A stretch of DNA of 64,000 bases from Olsenella uli (GCF_016899935.1 NZ_JACJJK010000001.1:310001-374000), one strand, 5' to 3'; shown: positions 26,179-35,622, numbered from the stretch's first letter. Notes: generated from the sequence alone by a model not told the origin. Program-made: numbers and translations.

Positions 26179-27877
26179 TCACATGTAACTGTAGTGCGAC
26201 CACACGTTGCCGTCCTGGTCGACCATGTCGGTCGTGACCGGGTCGTACGTGAAGGTTATCTCCACGGGCTCCAGAACGATGACGGTCGTGGAGTCCGGGC
26301 TCGTCCAGCGTCCCTCCTCCATGTTGACCCAACAGGTCCCGTCCGGATTGAACATGACGTTGCGCGTGGTCCCCTGCTGGTCCCACTCCCCGCTGAGCAC
26401 GACCGGCGTCGACATCGCGTCGTCGTAGGCAGCCACCGCCTCGGGGAAGCTCGCGGAGAGGTCGCCCGCGGCCGCGAGCGAGACCATACGGTACCCGAGC
26501 ACGCTGGCGTCGCTCCGCTGCGCGACCACGTGGTAGTAGCAGAGGCGGGGCGCGTCGGTGCCAGGCAGGGTGAGCATCGCCAGGTCATAGGCGAGGTAGG
26601 TGCCATACGAGGTGAAGTTGCCCGTCCAGACGGTCTCGCCGACGGGGGGCGGTACCCACGCGCACAGTCCAGGTGCCCGTGGACTCGTCGTAGAGGAGCG
26701 CGTCGGTGGCGTTGTGGAGGTAGGAGAGGTCATCGGGCGCCGAGCCGTAGTAGGTCGAGAGAATCGCGCGCACGCCGTCGTCGGTCAGGGTGTAGCTCCA
26801 GCCGGGGTCATGGGACTCGGCCACGCCCAGCGGGTCGCCCGAGACGCTCTGGCCCGTCTCGCCGTGCGTCAGAGCGAACGTGTCGCTCAGCGTGAGCGCG
26901 ATTGCCACGAGCTGGGCGTCGACGGTCACGTCGCCCGCCTGTGCCCGGACGACGGAGATCGTCTGCTGCCAGGCCCGGGGCTCCACGCCAAAGTTGTAGA
27001 GCGCGGCGAGGAGCTCCAGGTTGTCACGGGTCTGGTCGTCCACGGTCGCGGCGTCGCCCGAGACCTGGACGGCGTCGTCGAGGCGAACGTCGGTGAGGCC
27101 GGACAGGCCGGCGAGGTCGACGCTCTCCAGGCCGCAGCCGGTGGCGCTCACCGTCCCCAGGACGTCGCCCTTGGGCAGCGCGAGGGAGGAAAGCCCCGCG
27201 TTTCCGTCACAGCTGACGGACGCGAGGGCACCGTTGGCCGAGAGGTCGAGGCCCGTCAGCTGGTTGGAGGAGCAGTCGAGGTCGGCGAGGTTTGCCTGGC
27301 CGGAGACGTCGAGGCTCGCCAGCTGGTTGGAGGAGCAGTCCAGCGCCGTGAGGTTGGTCAGCCCCGAGAGGTCCAGCTCCGTCAGCTGGTTGCCGGCGCA
27401 GACGAGCTGCGCGAGGTTGGAGAAGGTCGAGATGCCCTCCAGGCTGGTGACGCCGAGGCCGGCAAGGCCGTTGCCCGCGACCGCGTCCGCCGAGGCGTCG
27501 CCGATCGCCGTGACGGCGTCAGCCTCCTCCTGGTCGATCCCGCCGTTGCCGTCGACGTCCACGTTCTGCGCGAGGTAGGCTCGGAAGGCCTCGTCCGGCA
27601 CGTCCTGGAGGTCGAGCACGATCTTGGGACCGAGCAGGTGCGGCAGCAGGAGCCACGCGGCCACGCCGAGCGCCGCGACGACCACCACGACCGCGGCCGC
27701 GACGAGCGCCGCCCGGCGGCGGCCGGGGCGTGCGGGCTTCTCGTACTTCTCGCCAGACGTGCCCTGGCCGAGGCTCGTGGGGTCATCCGCATGGGACCCG
27801 GCTGCGACGGCCGCTCCGCAGCGCGTGCAGAACCTCGCGTTGTCAGGAATGGTGCTTCCGCAGCTTGCACACCTCAT
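26179..27877 (-). pseudogene. Zinc-ribbon, membrane-anchored leucine-rich-repeat protein, frameshifted
   Basis: The start MRCASCGSTIPDNARFC at 27877 is a zinc ribbon with two CxxC pairs, followed by a Pro/Arg linker, one membrane helix (LVAAAVVVVVAALGVAAWLL), a DVDGNGGIDQEEAD calcium-loop-like segment, and about five LRR units of the LTELDLSG/LTALDCSSNQ type. The first frame reads to about 26650 and then becomes nonsense; the fitting continuation VGETVWTGNFTSYG lies in another frame to 26179. The shift falls at six consecutive G (plus strand 26644-26649). It could be decay, a sequencing error or slippage. The C-terminal part resembles an extracytoplasmic sensor domain of unknown function. Confidence 0.78.
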
Positions 27878-27980
27878 GGGCACCCCTCTCGGTCCGATTG
27901 CTCGCCCCATTCTAGCGTGCGGCCCCAACGCGGCTGTTGCGCAACTTCTCGACCGCGCGTCCACGCGAGCGCGTCATCGA

Positions 27981-28056
27981 TTAACGCACAGAATCAAGCA
28001 CAAGCTTTTATATCCGCAGGTGGAAACAACGCACATGTACGATTTTGTGCGTAATT
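27981..28056. repeat. 76-bp covarying-arm element, copy 2
   Basis: The left arm TTAACGCACAGAATC pairs with the right arm GATTTTGTGCGTAATT; the centre contains TATATCCGCAGGTGGAAA then AACGCAC. It lies between the LRR gene and the 3' end of uvrC. Confidence 0.88.
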
Positions 28057-28080
28057 GAGAGAGGGGCACGAAGGCGGGCG

Positions 28081-28092
28081 GGCGAGAAGGAC
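28081..28092 (+). repeat. Boundary motif GGCGAGAAGGAC
   Basis: Perfect consensus, nine bases beyond the uvrC stop and facing it. Confidence 0.6.
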
Positions 28093-28101
28093 CCCGGCTC
28101 G

Positions 28102-30060
28102 CTACTCCCCTTCCACGGGTTTCTCGGCAAGTTCCTCGGCGGCGCGCAGGGTCTGCCAGACGGCGCGCGCCACCTCGGCCGGGACGCCCGGCGTGGCCGC
28201 GATCTCCTCCTCGCTCGCGGCGCGCAGCCGCTTCATGGACCCGAACCGCCTCATGAGGGCGCGCCGCCGCTTGGGGCCCACGCCCGGGACGTCGTCGAGC
28301 GCCGAGCGCGTCATCGCCTTGTCGCGCAGCTCCCGGTGGAAGGTGATCGCGAAGCGGTGGGACTCGTCGCGTACCTGCTTGATCAGGTAGAGCGAGGGCG
28401 AGCCGCTCGGCAGCACGACCGGCGTATCGTCCCAGGGCACGAAGATCTCCTCGTCGGACTTGGCCAGTCCGCAGACCGGGATGTCCAGGCCGAGCTCCGC
28501 GAGCTGCTCCATCGCGGCCGTGAGCTGCGGCTTGCCGCCGTCCACCACAAGCAGGTCCGGACGGGACCCAAAGCGCTCGTCGGCCATGCGCTTCGGGGCG
28601 TAGCGCCGCCCCAGCACCTCCTGCATGGAGACGAAGTCGTTGGCCTCGGTGAGCGGCGTCTGGATCTTGAAGCGGCGGTACTGGGACTTGTCCGGCCGGC
28701 CGTTGGTGAAGACCACCATCGAGGCCACGGTGAAGTGGCCGTGGAGCGTCGAGATGTCGAAGCACTCGATCCGCATCGGCGGAGCGTCGAGCGCGAGCGC
28801 GCTCTCCAGCTGCAGCAGCGCCCGGTTGGTGCGCTCGTCGGCGTAGCCGGTCTTGACCATGTAGCGCATGAGCGCGTGGCGGGCGTTGGCGGCGGCCATG
28901 TCGAGCAGGTGGCGCTTCTCGCCGCGCTGCGGGCGGTGCAGGCGCACGCCGTGACCGCGCTTCTCGGCGAGCCAGCCCTCGATGACCTCGGCGTCGGCGA
29001 GCTCGCAGTCCAGGTCCACCTCGGCCGGGACGTCGGCCGTCTCGTCGTAGTAGCGCTTCACGAAGCCGCCGACGAGCTCCTCCTCGCCCACGTCGAGGCC
29101 CTTGTCCAGGATGAACTCGACCGAGCGCACGGTGCGGCCCTCGCGCACCACGAAGACGCAGGCGCAGCTGATGGTCTCCTCGCGGTAGAAGCCGATGAGG
29201 TCCGCGCTCACGTTTGACGAGAAGACCACCTGCTGGCGGTCGTCGAGCGCGTCCAGGCCGTCGAGGCGCGCCTTGAGCCGGCCCGCGCGCTCGAAGTCGA
29301 GGTTGGCGGCCGCCTCGTGCATCTGGTCGGTCAGCTCGCCGACGATCTGGCGGCGGTTGCCGGCAAGGAAGCTCTCCACCTGGCGCACGTGGCGCGCGTA
29401 CTCCACGGTGTCGATCATGCCGGCGCACACGCCCGGGCCGCGCCCCACGTGGTAGTCGAAGCAGGGGCGGCAGCGCTGCGCGAGCACCATGTTGGCGACG
29501 GCGGCCTGCGAGGGGTCGCGGTCCAGGACGCGCTTGGCGCGCTTCCACTCCGCGCAGGTGGCCATGCAGATGGGCACGACCTTACGCAGCGTGTCGATGG
29601 TCTCGCGCGCGGCGCGGGCGTCGGTGTAGGGGCCGAAGTAGCGCGTGCCCTTGCGGTGCTTCTCGCGCGTGTACTTGATCGCGGGGAAGACGTCGGACTC
29701 GGTGATGGCGATGAAGGGGTAGCTCTTGTCGTCCTTGTAGTCGACGTTGAAGTAGGGGTGGTACTGCGCGATGAGGTTGCGCTCCAGCACGAGCGCCTCG
29801 TGCTCGGAGCCCACGACCACGTAGTCGAAGTCGCGGACCACCTGCATCATGAGCGGGATCTTCTCGCGGTCGTCCTGAAGCGTCACGTACTGGCGCATGC
29901 GCGCGCGCAGGTTCTTGGCCTTGCCGACGTAGACGACCTCGCCCTTCGCGTCCTTCCACAGGTAGCAGCCGGGGTCGGTCGGGACCTGCGCCACCCGGGC
30001 GGCGAGAAGGGCGAGGTGGTCGTCGGCCCCGGGGGCGCCCCCCGCCTGCTGCCTAGACAT
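28102..30060 (-). CDS. uvrC: UvrABC system protein C
   Basis: A 652-residue excision endonuclease. The GIY-YIG domain (PGCYLWKDAKGEVVYVGKAKNLRARM) is at the N-terminus, a UvrB-interacting segment near 245-275 (LTDQMHEAAANLDFERAGRL), the RNase H-like domain has the catalytic Asp region IECFDISTLHG and LLVVDGGKPQL, and a helix-hairpin-helix pair (LDDVPGVGPKRRRALM) lies near the C-terminus. It overlaps the upstream ATP-grasp gene by 8 bp, so it is in that transcript. uvrA and uvrB lie elsewhere in the window. Confidence 0.95.
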   Translation of the reverse strand: MSRQQAGGAPGADDHLALLAARVAQVPTDPGCYLWKDAKGEVVYVGKAKNLRARMRQYVTLQDDREKIPLMMQVVRDFDYVVVGSEHEALVLERNLIAQYHPYFNVDYKDDKSYPFIAITESDVFPAIKYTREKHRKGTRYFGPYTDARAARETIDTLRKVVPICMATCAEWKRAKRVLDRDPSQAAVANMVLAQRCRPCFDYHVGRGPGVCAGMIDTVEYARHVRQVESFLAGNRRQIVGELTDQMHEAAANLDFERAGRLKARLDGLDALDDRQQVVFSSNVSADLIGFYREETISCACVFVVREGRTVRSVEFILDKGLDVGEEELVGGFVKRYYDETADVPAEVDLDCELADAEVIEGWLAEKRGHGVRLHRPQRGEKRHLLDMAAANARHALMRYMVKTGYADERTNRALLQLESALALDAPPMRIECFDISTLHGHFTVASMVVFTNGRPDKSQYRRFKIQTPLTEANDFVSMQEVLGRRYAPKRMADERFGSRPDLLVVDGGKPQLTAAMEQLAELGLDIPVCGLAKSDEEIFVPWDDTPVVLPSGSPSLYLIKQVRDESHRFAITFHRELRDKAMTRSALDDVPGVGPKRRRALMRRFGSMKRLRAASEEEIAATPGVPAEVARAVWQTLRAAEELAEKPVEGE

Positions 30061-31318
30061 CGAGCGGCTCGGCGTCCCACACGTAGCGCTTGAACTTGGT
30101 GATCTGGTGGTAGTAGGTCACCGCCGCCCAGAACGCGTGCGAGAGCGTGTCGGGCTTGTAGAAGAGCGGGCACTTGGCGAGGCCGCGACGGTACATCTCC
30201 AGGGTCCGCTCGCGCAGCTCGGGGTCGGCCACCGTGCGCCTGACCACGTAGGGCGGGACGCACGTGTAGAGGAAGGGCCTGGTCGCGTCCTGCGGCTCGA
30301 TTCGGCGACCGAGCACGAAGTCCTCCACCATGAGGCGCACGAAGTTGGACCCGGCGAGGTCCACGTAGAACGTGTTGCGCCCGGGGCGCGTGTTGACCTC
30401 GAAGAACTTGTACTCGCCGTCACGCGGGTCATACTTGACGTCAAAGTTGGCGAAGCCTCGGTAGCCCACGTGCGTAAGGAAGCGGCAGGCCTCCTCGATG
30501 GTCTTCTCGACGCGCTCGGAGAGGATGCAGACGGGGTTTCCGATGGCAAGGGGCGCGTGGTCCTGCAGCACGACGCGCCCCATGCAGGTCATGGCCGGCG
30601 TGCCCGTGGCGTCGACGTAAATCGTGATCGAGCGCAGGCCGTCGTCGCCCCCGGGGATGAAGTCCTGGACGATGAGCTCGCGGTCGTAGCAGGATGCCTG
30701 GAGGTTGCGGTAGATCTCCTCGAGCTCCTCGGGGGTCCGCACCTCGAAGATCTTCTTCTTGCCGGGGAACTCCGCGTAGTGGTAGCGCGCCGAGTTGGAC
30801 GGCTTGGCGATCACGGGGAAGCGCAGGGAGCTGGCATCGATGCGGGCCGTCCGGTCCGCGCAATCAAAGAGCAGCGTCTTGGGATAGGGAATCCCCAGCT
30901 CCTCGCAGATCGCGTAGAAGCGCTCCTTCTGGGTGATGTCGTCGAGGAGCGAGAAGTCGATGTAGGGCACGAAGAACCGCTCGGAGAGCTCGACCTTGTG
31001 GGCCGAGAGCGTGCGCGCGTACCAGTCGCCGCTGCCGACCAGCATGCCCACCTTCCCCCGGCCATCGAGCTCGTCCGCGATGCCCGCCAGCGTGGCGAGA
31101 AGGACCTCGTCGGAGTCCACGCCGTCGACGATGCGATAGTCACAGAACCGGCTCGAGGACGTGGCCTTGACGTCGGCCGTGGCCAGCACGATGGAGCGCA
31201 GGCCGTAGGTCTCGTGGAAGCAGCGCACGTAGCTGTAGCCCAGGATGTCCGCGCCCAGGACGACGGGGACCAGACGCTCCCGAACCTCGGCCTCACCGGA
31301 GAGGAACTTCACGCTCAT
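30053..31318 (-). CDS. ATP-grasp carboxylate-amine ligase, D-aspartate ligase-like
   Basis: A 421-residue ATP-grasp enzyme. The N-domain contains LVPVVLGADILGYSYVRCFHETYG, the ATP-binding region has FPVIAKPSNSARYHY near residue 170, IVQDFIPGGDDGLRSIT near 220, and the metal-binding FFEVNTRPGRNTFY near 315. It resembles ligases that add D-Asp to the stem-peptide lysine of peptidoglycan (AslA of enterococci) and other uncharacterised ATP-grasp proteins. Its place after an NlpC/P60 wall hydrolase supports an envelope role, but the amino acid is not determinable. The ATG at 31318 has GAAGG six bases upstream. Confidence 0.72.
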   Translation of the reverse strand: MSVKFLSGEAEVRERLVPVVLGADILGYSYVRCFHETYGLRSIVLATADVKATSSSRFCDYRIVDGVDSDEVLLATLAGIADELDGRGKVGMLVGSGDWYARTLSAHKVELSERFFVPYIDFSLLDDITQKERFYAICEELGIPYPKTLLFDCADRTARIDASSLRFPVIAKPSNSARYHYAEFPGKKKIFEVRTPEELEEIYRNLQASCYDRELIVQDFIPGGDDGLRSITIYVDATGTPAMTCMGRVVLQDHAPLAIGNPVCILSERVEKTIEEACRFLTHVGYRGFANFDVKYDPRDGEYKFFEVNTRPGRNTFYVDLAGSNFVRLMVEDFVLGRRIEPQDATRPFLYTCVPPYVVRRTVADPELRERTLEMYRRGLAKCPLFYKPDTLSHAFWAAVTYYHQITKFKRYVWDAEPLDV

Positions 31319-31342
31319 ACTCACCCTTCATCTTGTCAACAG

Positions 31343-31373
31343 GGGCGGCGCGCCGCAAAACGGCACGCCGCCC
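31343..31373. terminator. GC-rich hairpin between the NlpC/P60 gene and the ligase gene
   Basis: A 13-base-pair stem beginning GGGCGGCG with an AAAA/TTTT loop and no T-run after it. It probably protects or attenuates the transcript rather than fully terminating it. Confidence 0.5.
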
Positions 31374-31396
31374 GACAGCACCTGCCTGTCAGAACC

Positions 31397-32605
31397 CTAG
31401 ACGGGGCTCCCGCCTCCGCAGAAGCCGCTGTCAAGGAACACGGAGGTGATCACGACGCCCGAGCCGTAGCCGTTGGCGTGGCACACCATCCCGCCGCCGA
31501 TGTAGACCGCAACGTGGTAGATGACGCCGCCGCTCTGATAGAACACGAGGTCGCCGGCAGAGAGCGACGAGGCGCTGGACTTGAGGTTGCCGGCGTTGAC
31601 GACCATGCGGTACTGCGCGCCGGACTGGTGCGGGATGGAGATGCCCGCCTGCGCGTAGGCGTAGCTCGAGAGGCCCGAGCAGTCCATGGCGACGCCGGGG
31701 CTGCACGCGCCCAGCACGTAGGAGACACCCAGCTGCGACTTGGCCGCGCTCACGATCGTGGAGCGCTGCGAGGAGGAGAGGCTGCCGGAGCCCCCCTGCG
31801 AGGAGCCGCCGCCCGAGGTCGTCCCGCCGCCCGACGGGGCACCGCCGGAGGGGGTGCCGCCGCCGGAGCCGCCCTGAGCGGGCTGCTGCGGGTCCTCGGC
31901 GACGATGCTCTCGGCCTCCTGCCGCTGGCGCTCGGCCTCGGCGGCGCGCTCGGCCGCGAGGGCCTCCTGGAGCTCGCTCGAGAGGCCGTCGACGTAGGAC
32001 TGCGCCTCGCTCTGGGCCGAGGCGAGGCTCGCGGCGTCGGCCTCCTGCTGCTCGAGCAGGTCCTGGAGCTCGCTCTCCTGCTCGGAGAGCTCGGACTGCT
32101 GGCCCTCGAGCTCGCCCTGGAGCTGCTGCACGCTCTGGATCTGCTCGTTCTCCGCGTCGACGACCTTGCCGGCGTAGTAGATGTTGGAGGTCAGCTCCTC
32201 GAAGGAGCCCGAGGAGAGCACCAGGTCGGTGAGGGAGAGGACGCCGCCGCTCTTGTAGAAGTCGGAGACGTGGTCGGAGAGCGCCGCACGGGCGTCCTCG
32301 AGCTCCTCGGTGGTCTCGGCGATCTGGTCCTCGAGCTGGGAGATCTGATCCTGGGTGTCGGTGAGCTGCGTCTCGGTCTCGTCGGCCTTGGCCTGGGCGA
32401 GCTCGAGCTCGAAGGTGAGGTCGTCGAGCTTCTGCTGGGCCGTCGCCAGCTCCCCGGAGATCTCGTCGGACGTGGCCGCGCCCGCGACGGCGGGTGCGGA
32501 GAAGATGCCGGAAAGGCCGAGGACGACGGCGATGGACCCGGTAAAGACCCCACGCGCGATACGATGCGAGGGCGCGCACGCGGAAAAAGCTCGTATGTGG
32601 TTCAT
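31397..32605 (-). CDS. Secreted NlpC/P60 peptidoglycan hydrolase with coiled-coil domain
   Basis: A 402-residue exported protein. The leader (residues 1-45, GSIAVVLGLSGIFSAPAVAGA) is a signal peptide. Residues 50-250 are a long Glu/Gln/Leu-rich coiled coil of PcsB/RipA type, a Gly/Ser-rich linker follows, and the C-terminal NlpC/P60 domain carries the catalytic Cys in AMDCSGLSSYAY, His in YHVAVYIGGG and a third polar residue in MVCHANGYG. Such enzymes cut gamma-D-Glu-diamino acid bonds in daughter-cell separation. The start at 32605 has GGGAAGG upstream. Confidence 0.92.
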   Translation of the reverse strand: MNHIRAFSACAPSHRIARGVFTGSIAVVLGLSGIFSAPAVAGAATSDEISGELATAQQKLDDLTFELELAQAKADETETQLTDTQDQISQLEDQIAETTEELEDARAALSDHVSDFYKSGGVLSLTDLVLSSGSFEELTSNIYYAGKVVDAENEQIQSVQQLQGELEGQQSELSEQESELQDLLEQQEADAASLASAQSEAQSYVDGLSSELQEALAAERAAEAERQRQEAESIVAEDPQQPAQGGSGGGTPSGGAPSGGGTTSGGGSSQGGSGSLSSSQRSTIVSAAKSQLGVSYVLGACSPGVAMDCSGLSSYAYAQAGISIPHQSGAQYRMVVNAGNLKSSASSLSAGDLVFYQSGGVIYHVAVYIGGGMVCHANGYGSGVVITSVFLDSGFCGGGSPV

Positions 32606-32642
32606 GTAGTACCTTCCCGTGGCGGATGTAGGACTTCTAGCC

Positions 32643-32651
32643 ATCATAGCA
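32643..32651 (-). promoter_or_regulatory. Extended -10 promoter of the NlpC/P60 gene
   Basis: TGCTATGAT on the minus strand is an extended -10 element about 40 bp upstream of the start codon. The -35 region is poor. Confidence 0.5.
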
Positions 32652-32708
32652 AGTCTGCCCCGCGACGAGGAACATTCCACAATCCATAAAGACGCGCGGG
32701 CGCGACCC

Positions 32709-33026
32709 TTAGTGCCTGCGGGCGTCGAGCTCGCCGGCGAGCTCCTCGAGCGTCACGCCGTAGCGCTCGAGCGTGACGAGCAGGTGGTAGACGAGGTCGG
32801 CGGTCTCGTAGCGGATGTGGTCGTGGTCGCGGTCCTTGCACGCCATCACGACCTCCGTCGCCTCCTCGGTGAGCTTCTTGAGGAGGCTGTCCTCCTTGCC
32901 CTGGAGCAGCCGCGCCGTGTACGACTCCTCCGGCGAGGCGTCAACCCGGGAGTGAATCACCGCTGCGAGGCCGGCGACGGTCTCCCCCAGGTCCCCGTTG
33001 ACCACGTTCTCCGTGCGCTCACCCAT
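32709..33026 (-). CDS. hisE: Phosphoribosyl-ATP pyrophosphohydrolase HisE
   Basis: A 105-residue all-helical pyrophosphohydrolase, second step of histidine synthesis. It shows SYTARLLQGKEDSLLKKLTEEATEV (metal-binding Glu residues) and YETADLVYHLLV. HisE and HisI are separate here rather than fused as in enterics. It follows hisI by 2 bp and is the last his gene. Confidence 0.95.
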   Translation of the reverse strand: MGERTENVVNGDLGETVAGLAAVIHSRVDASPEESYTARLLQGKEDSLLKKLTEEATEVVMACKDRDHDHIRYETADLVYHLLVTLERYGVTLEELAGELDARRH

Positions 33027-33028
33027 GT

Positions 33029-33415
33029 CTACTCCCCGTCCTTCTCGTCCGTGTTTCCCACAAGCTCCCGGAAGAAGCAGCTCCTGTGCCCCGTGTGGCA
33101 CGCCGGCCCCGGCGAGTCCACCTCCACGAGCAGCGTGTCGGCGTCGCAGTCCACGAGCACGCGCCGCACCTGCTGCATATTGCCGCTGGTGGCGCCCTTG
33201 TTCCAGAGCTCGGAGCGACTGCGGCTCCAGAACCAGGTGGTCCCCGTCTCGAGCGTGAGGGCGAGCGACTCCGCGCTCATCCACGCCACCATGAGGACCT
33301 CGCCGGTCCCCGCCTGCTGCACCACGGCGGGCACCAGCCCGCGCTCGTCGAAGCGCACGTTCGCGACGTCCGCCGCCAGCGGCTCGACCTTCTCGCCCGC
33401 ATACTGATCTCCCAT
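33029..33415 (-). CDS. hisI: Phosphoribosyl-AMP cyclohydrolase HisI
   Basis: A 128-residue enzyme opening the purine ring in the third histidine step. Metal and zinc ligands are in [12 protein letters not shown] near residue 88 and [11 protein letters not shown] near 105; [16 protein letters not shown] is the substrate loop. The ATG at 33415 follows an AGAGGGG ribosome site. Confidence 0.95.
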   Translation of the reverse strand: MGDQYAGEKVEPLAADVANVRFDERGLVPAVVQQAGTGEVLMVAWMSAESLALTLETGTTWFWSRSRSELWNKGATSGNMQQVRRVLVDCDADTLLVEVDSPGPACHTGHRSCFFRELVGNTDEKDGE

Positions 33416-33462
33416 CTTGTCCCCTCTCTTTTCGTCTGACTTCAGAGACCGCAAACCCGCTG

Positions 33463-33474
33463 GGCGAGAAGGAC
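33463..33474 (+). repeat. Boundary motif GGCGAGAAGGAC
   Basis: Perfect consensus in the hisF-hisI gap, ending one base from the hisF stop and facing it. Confidence 0.6.
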
Positions 33475-33475
33475 C

Positions 33476-34243
33476 TCAGAAGTCCAGGCGCACCGGGATG
33501 CCCTGGCTGGCCATGTACTCCTTGACCTGGCGAACCGTGAACGTGCCAAAGTGGAAGACGCTCGCGGCCAGGACCGCGTCCGCCTCCCCCTCCAGGATGC
33601 CCTCGGCGAAGTGCTCGAGCGTGCCCACGCCGCCCGACGCGATGACCGGGATCGGCACGGCGCGCGCGACCGCGCGGGTGAGCGCGAGATCAAAGCCGTC
33701 CTTGGTGCCGTCGCGGTCCATGCTCGTGAGCAGGATCTCGCCCGCGCCGCGCCGGGCTGCCTCCTCGGCCCAGGCAACCGCGTCGATGCCCGTGGCCTTT
33801 CGGCCGCCCGCCAGGTAGACCTCCCAGCGGTCCTCGCGCCCCACGCGTTTGGCGTCGATCGCGCAGATCACGGCCTGGGAGCCAAAGGCGGTGGCAGCGG
33901 CGGTGATGAGGCTCGGGTCGCGCACGGCGGCCGAGTTGAGCGAGACCTTGTCGGCGCCCGCCGCGATCATCGTGCGGCAGCCCGCCACGTCACGGAAGCC
34001 GCCGCCCACCGTGTAGGGGATGCGCAGCTCCGCCGAGGCACGGCTGGCGAGCTCGATCGTGGTGGCGCGATCGTCGGAGGTGGCGGTGATGTCCAGGAAG
34101 ACGACCTCGTCGGCGCCTTCGCGGTCGTATCTGCGGGCCAGCTCCACGGGGTCGCCCGCGTCGCGCAGGCCCACAAAGTTGACGCCCTTCACCACACGGC
34201 CGTCCTTGACGTCCAGACACGGGATGACGCGCTTGGTCAGCAT
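33476..34243 (-). CDS. hisF: Imidazole glycerol phosphate synthase cyclase subunit HisF
   Basis: A 255-residue TIM barrel that joins with HisH to make IGP and AICAR. The catalytic Asp residues are in [16 protein letters not shown] near the N-terminus and [15 protein letters not shown] near 175; phosphate sites are VGGGFRDV and [11 protein letters not shown]. The ATG at 34243 has AAAGGA four bases upstream. It is separated from hisA by about 2.4 kb holding an oxidoreductase and a Fic module, and its leader carries nested inverted repeats. Confidence 0.95.
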   Translation of the reverse strand: MLTKRVIPCLDVKDGRVVKGVNFVGLRDAGDPVELARRYDREGADEVVFLDITATSDDRATTIELASRASAELRIPYTVGGGFRDVAGCRTMIAAGADKVSLNSAAVRDPSLITAAATAFGSQAVICAIDAKRVGREDRWEVYLAGGRKATGIDAVAWAEEAARRGAGEILLTSMDRDGTKDGFDLALTRAVARAVPIPVIASGGVGTLEHFAEGILEGEADAVLAASVFHFGTFTVRQVKEYMASQGIPVRLDF

Positions 34244-34264
34244 GGCTTCCTTTCGGGTCCGTCC

Positions 34265-34353
34265 GGGGCCTCGCCGCACCTCTCGCACGGCTCGGCGCTC
34301 ACTGCGTTCGCTCGCTGCGCGACTCGCCCTGCCGAGAAGAACGGCGAGGCCCC
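34265..34353. repeat. Nested inverted repeat upstream of hisF
   Basis: A perfect 12-bp outer stem GGGGCCTCGCCG/CGGCGAGGCCCC encloses an inner stem CTCGGC/GCCGAG. The right side contains the boundary motif GCCGAGAAGAAC at 34331-34342. It ends 22 bp upstream of hisF. Confidence 0.8.
34331..34342 (+). repeat. Boundary motif GCCGAGAAGAAC inside the hisF leader hairpin
   Basis: Eleven of twelve bases match the consensus. The motif forms part of both stems of the hairpin at 34265-34353. Confidence 0.55.
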
Positions 34354-34366
34354 AGCCGCACGGAGG

Positions 34367-34435
34367 GTCCATGTTGGCAAGCTTACCGAAGGTTGGGGGT
34401 GAGGGGGCGTCTCGCTCCCGGGTCGTAACATGGAC
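34367..34435. repeat. GTCCATGTT inverted repeat at the end of the reductase gene
   Basis: GTCCATGTT at 34367-34375 and AACATGGAC at 34427-34435 are perfect inverted repeats 51 bp apart, beginning three bases after the reductase stop. They may mark a terminator or the edge of the inserted segment. Confidence 0.6.
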
Positions 34436-34437
34436 GA

Positions 34438-35622
34438 TCAGCGGCGGCGGGCCCAGGCCCTGAGGGCCCAGCCGACGGGCCCCGGCTGGAAGCGGCGGCC
34501 CACGTCGGCGAGGAGCGCGGGGATGTCGATGTGCTGGGGGCACTTGCGCGTGCAGGCACCGCAGCCGACGCAGTTGCTCACGAGCCTGGGCTCCGCCGTG
34601 CGGACCGCGCTCGCGGCGTAGTACTGCCACGCGCCGGTGAACCAGCTGTGCGCGTAGCTCGCGTTGTAGGCCGAGAAGGACCCTGGGATGTTCACGCCGT
34701 GCGGGCAGGGCATGCAGTAGTTGCAGCCGGTGCAGGGGACGCGGTTGGCGCGCTCGAACTCGGCGACCACGCGCGCGATGACCTCGTGCTGCTCGGGCGT
34801 GAGCGAGCCGGGGAGGGCCCGCTCGGCGACGGCGGCGTTCTCTTCGACCTGCTCGGGCGCCGCCATGCCGGAGAGGAGCATCGTCACCTCGGGGTGGTCC
34901 CACACCCAGCTGAGGCCCCAGGCCGCAGGCGTCGCCAGCTCGGGCGTGGCGGCCGCGTCGAGGATGCGCCGGGCACGGTCGGGCAGGCGGTCGGCGAGGC
35001 GGCCGCCCAGGAGCGGCTCCATGACAAAGACCGCGAGGCCGCGCGCTGCTGCGGCGCGCAGGCCGGCGGTGCCCGCCTGGTACCTCTCACCCGCGTAGTT
35101 GTACTGGATCTGGCAGAAGTCCCAGTCATAGGCGTCCAGGACCACGGGGAAGTCCCCGGCGCTGCCGTGGTAGGAGAAGCCGATCTGCCGGATGCGGCCC
35201 GCGTCGCGCTGGCGGGCGACCCAGCCCTCGACGCCCAGCCCGCGCAGGCGCTCCCACTGGCCGGGGCTCGTGACGTTGTGGATGAGGTAGTAGTCCACGT
35301 GGTCCGTGCGCAGGCGGCGCAGCTGCTCGTCGAAGATGCGGTCGAGGTCGGCGGCGGTGCGGACCGAGCCGTGCGGGAGCTTGGTCGCCACGAGCACCCG
35401 GTCGCGCACGCCCAGCTCCTCGAGGGCGGCGCCCACGCAGGCCTCGTTGCCCGGGTAGAGGTAGGCAGTGTCCAGGTAGTTGATGCCCCGCTCGACCGCA
35501 CGGGCGATGATCTGGCGCGCCTGGCGCGCGTCGGGACGGCCGAGCGCGCCCGGAAAGCGCATGCACCCGAGCCCGAGCGCCGAGATGCGCTCGCCGTTTC
35601 TGGGGTTCACGCGGTACTGCAT
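34438..35622 (-). CDS. Aldo/keto reductase with C-terminal ferredoxin-like 4Fe-4S domain
   Basis: A 394-residue protein. Residues 1-280 form an AKR TIM barrel with catalytic Asp and Tyr in [11 protein letters not shown] near 50, Lys in VATKLPHG near 78 and His in YLIHNV near 107. The C-terminus has a Cys cluster [14 protein letters not shown] near 310 and a second one, [18 protein letters not shown] near 358, as in the AKR subgroup of anaerobes. Electron donor and substrate are unknown. It lies with the Fic module between hisA and hisF and has no known histidine role. GGGAGG precedes the ATG. Confidence 0.88.
   Translation of the reverse strand: MQYRVNPRNGERISALGLGCMRFPGALGRPDARQARQIIARAVERGINYLDTAYLYPGNEACVGAALEELGVRDRVLVATKLPHGSVRTAADLDRIFDEQLRRLRTDHVDYYLIHNVTSPGQWERLRGLGVEGWVARQRDAGRIRQIGFSYHGSAGDFPVVLDAYDWDFCQIQYNYAGERYQAGTAGLRAAAARGLAVFVMEPLLGGRLADRLPDRARRILDAAATPELATPAAWGLSWVWDHPEVTMLLSGMAAPEQVEENAAVAERALPGSLTPEQHEVIARVVAEFERANRVPCTGCNYCMPCPHGVNIPGSFSAYNASYAHSWFTGAWQYYAASAVRTAEPRLVSNCVGCGACTRKCPQHIDIPALLADVGRRFQPGPVGWALRAWARRR

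Noticed and set aside
26600-26700. Programmed translational frameshift in the LRR gene
   Set aside because: There is a G/C homopolymer but no slippery heptamer with a convincing downstream pseudoknot; an indel or sequencing error is simpler.
30107-32689. Long plus-strand frame opposite the ATP-grasp and NlpC/P60 genes
   Set aside because: It is a compositional shadow of two recognisable minus-strand proteins, with repetitive Gly/Leu/Glu content and no ribosome site.
34243-34437. T-box or other riboswitch before hisF
   Set aside because: No T-box bulge (TGGNACC-like) or specifier loop is visible; the structure is explained by simple nested inverted repeats.
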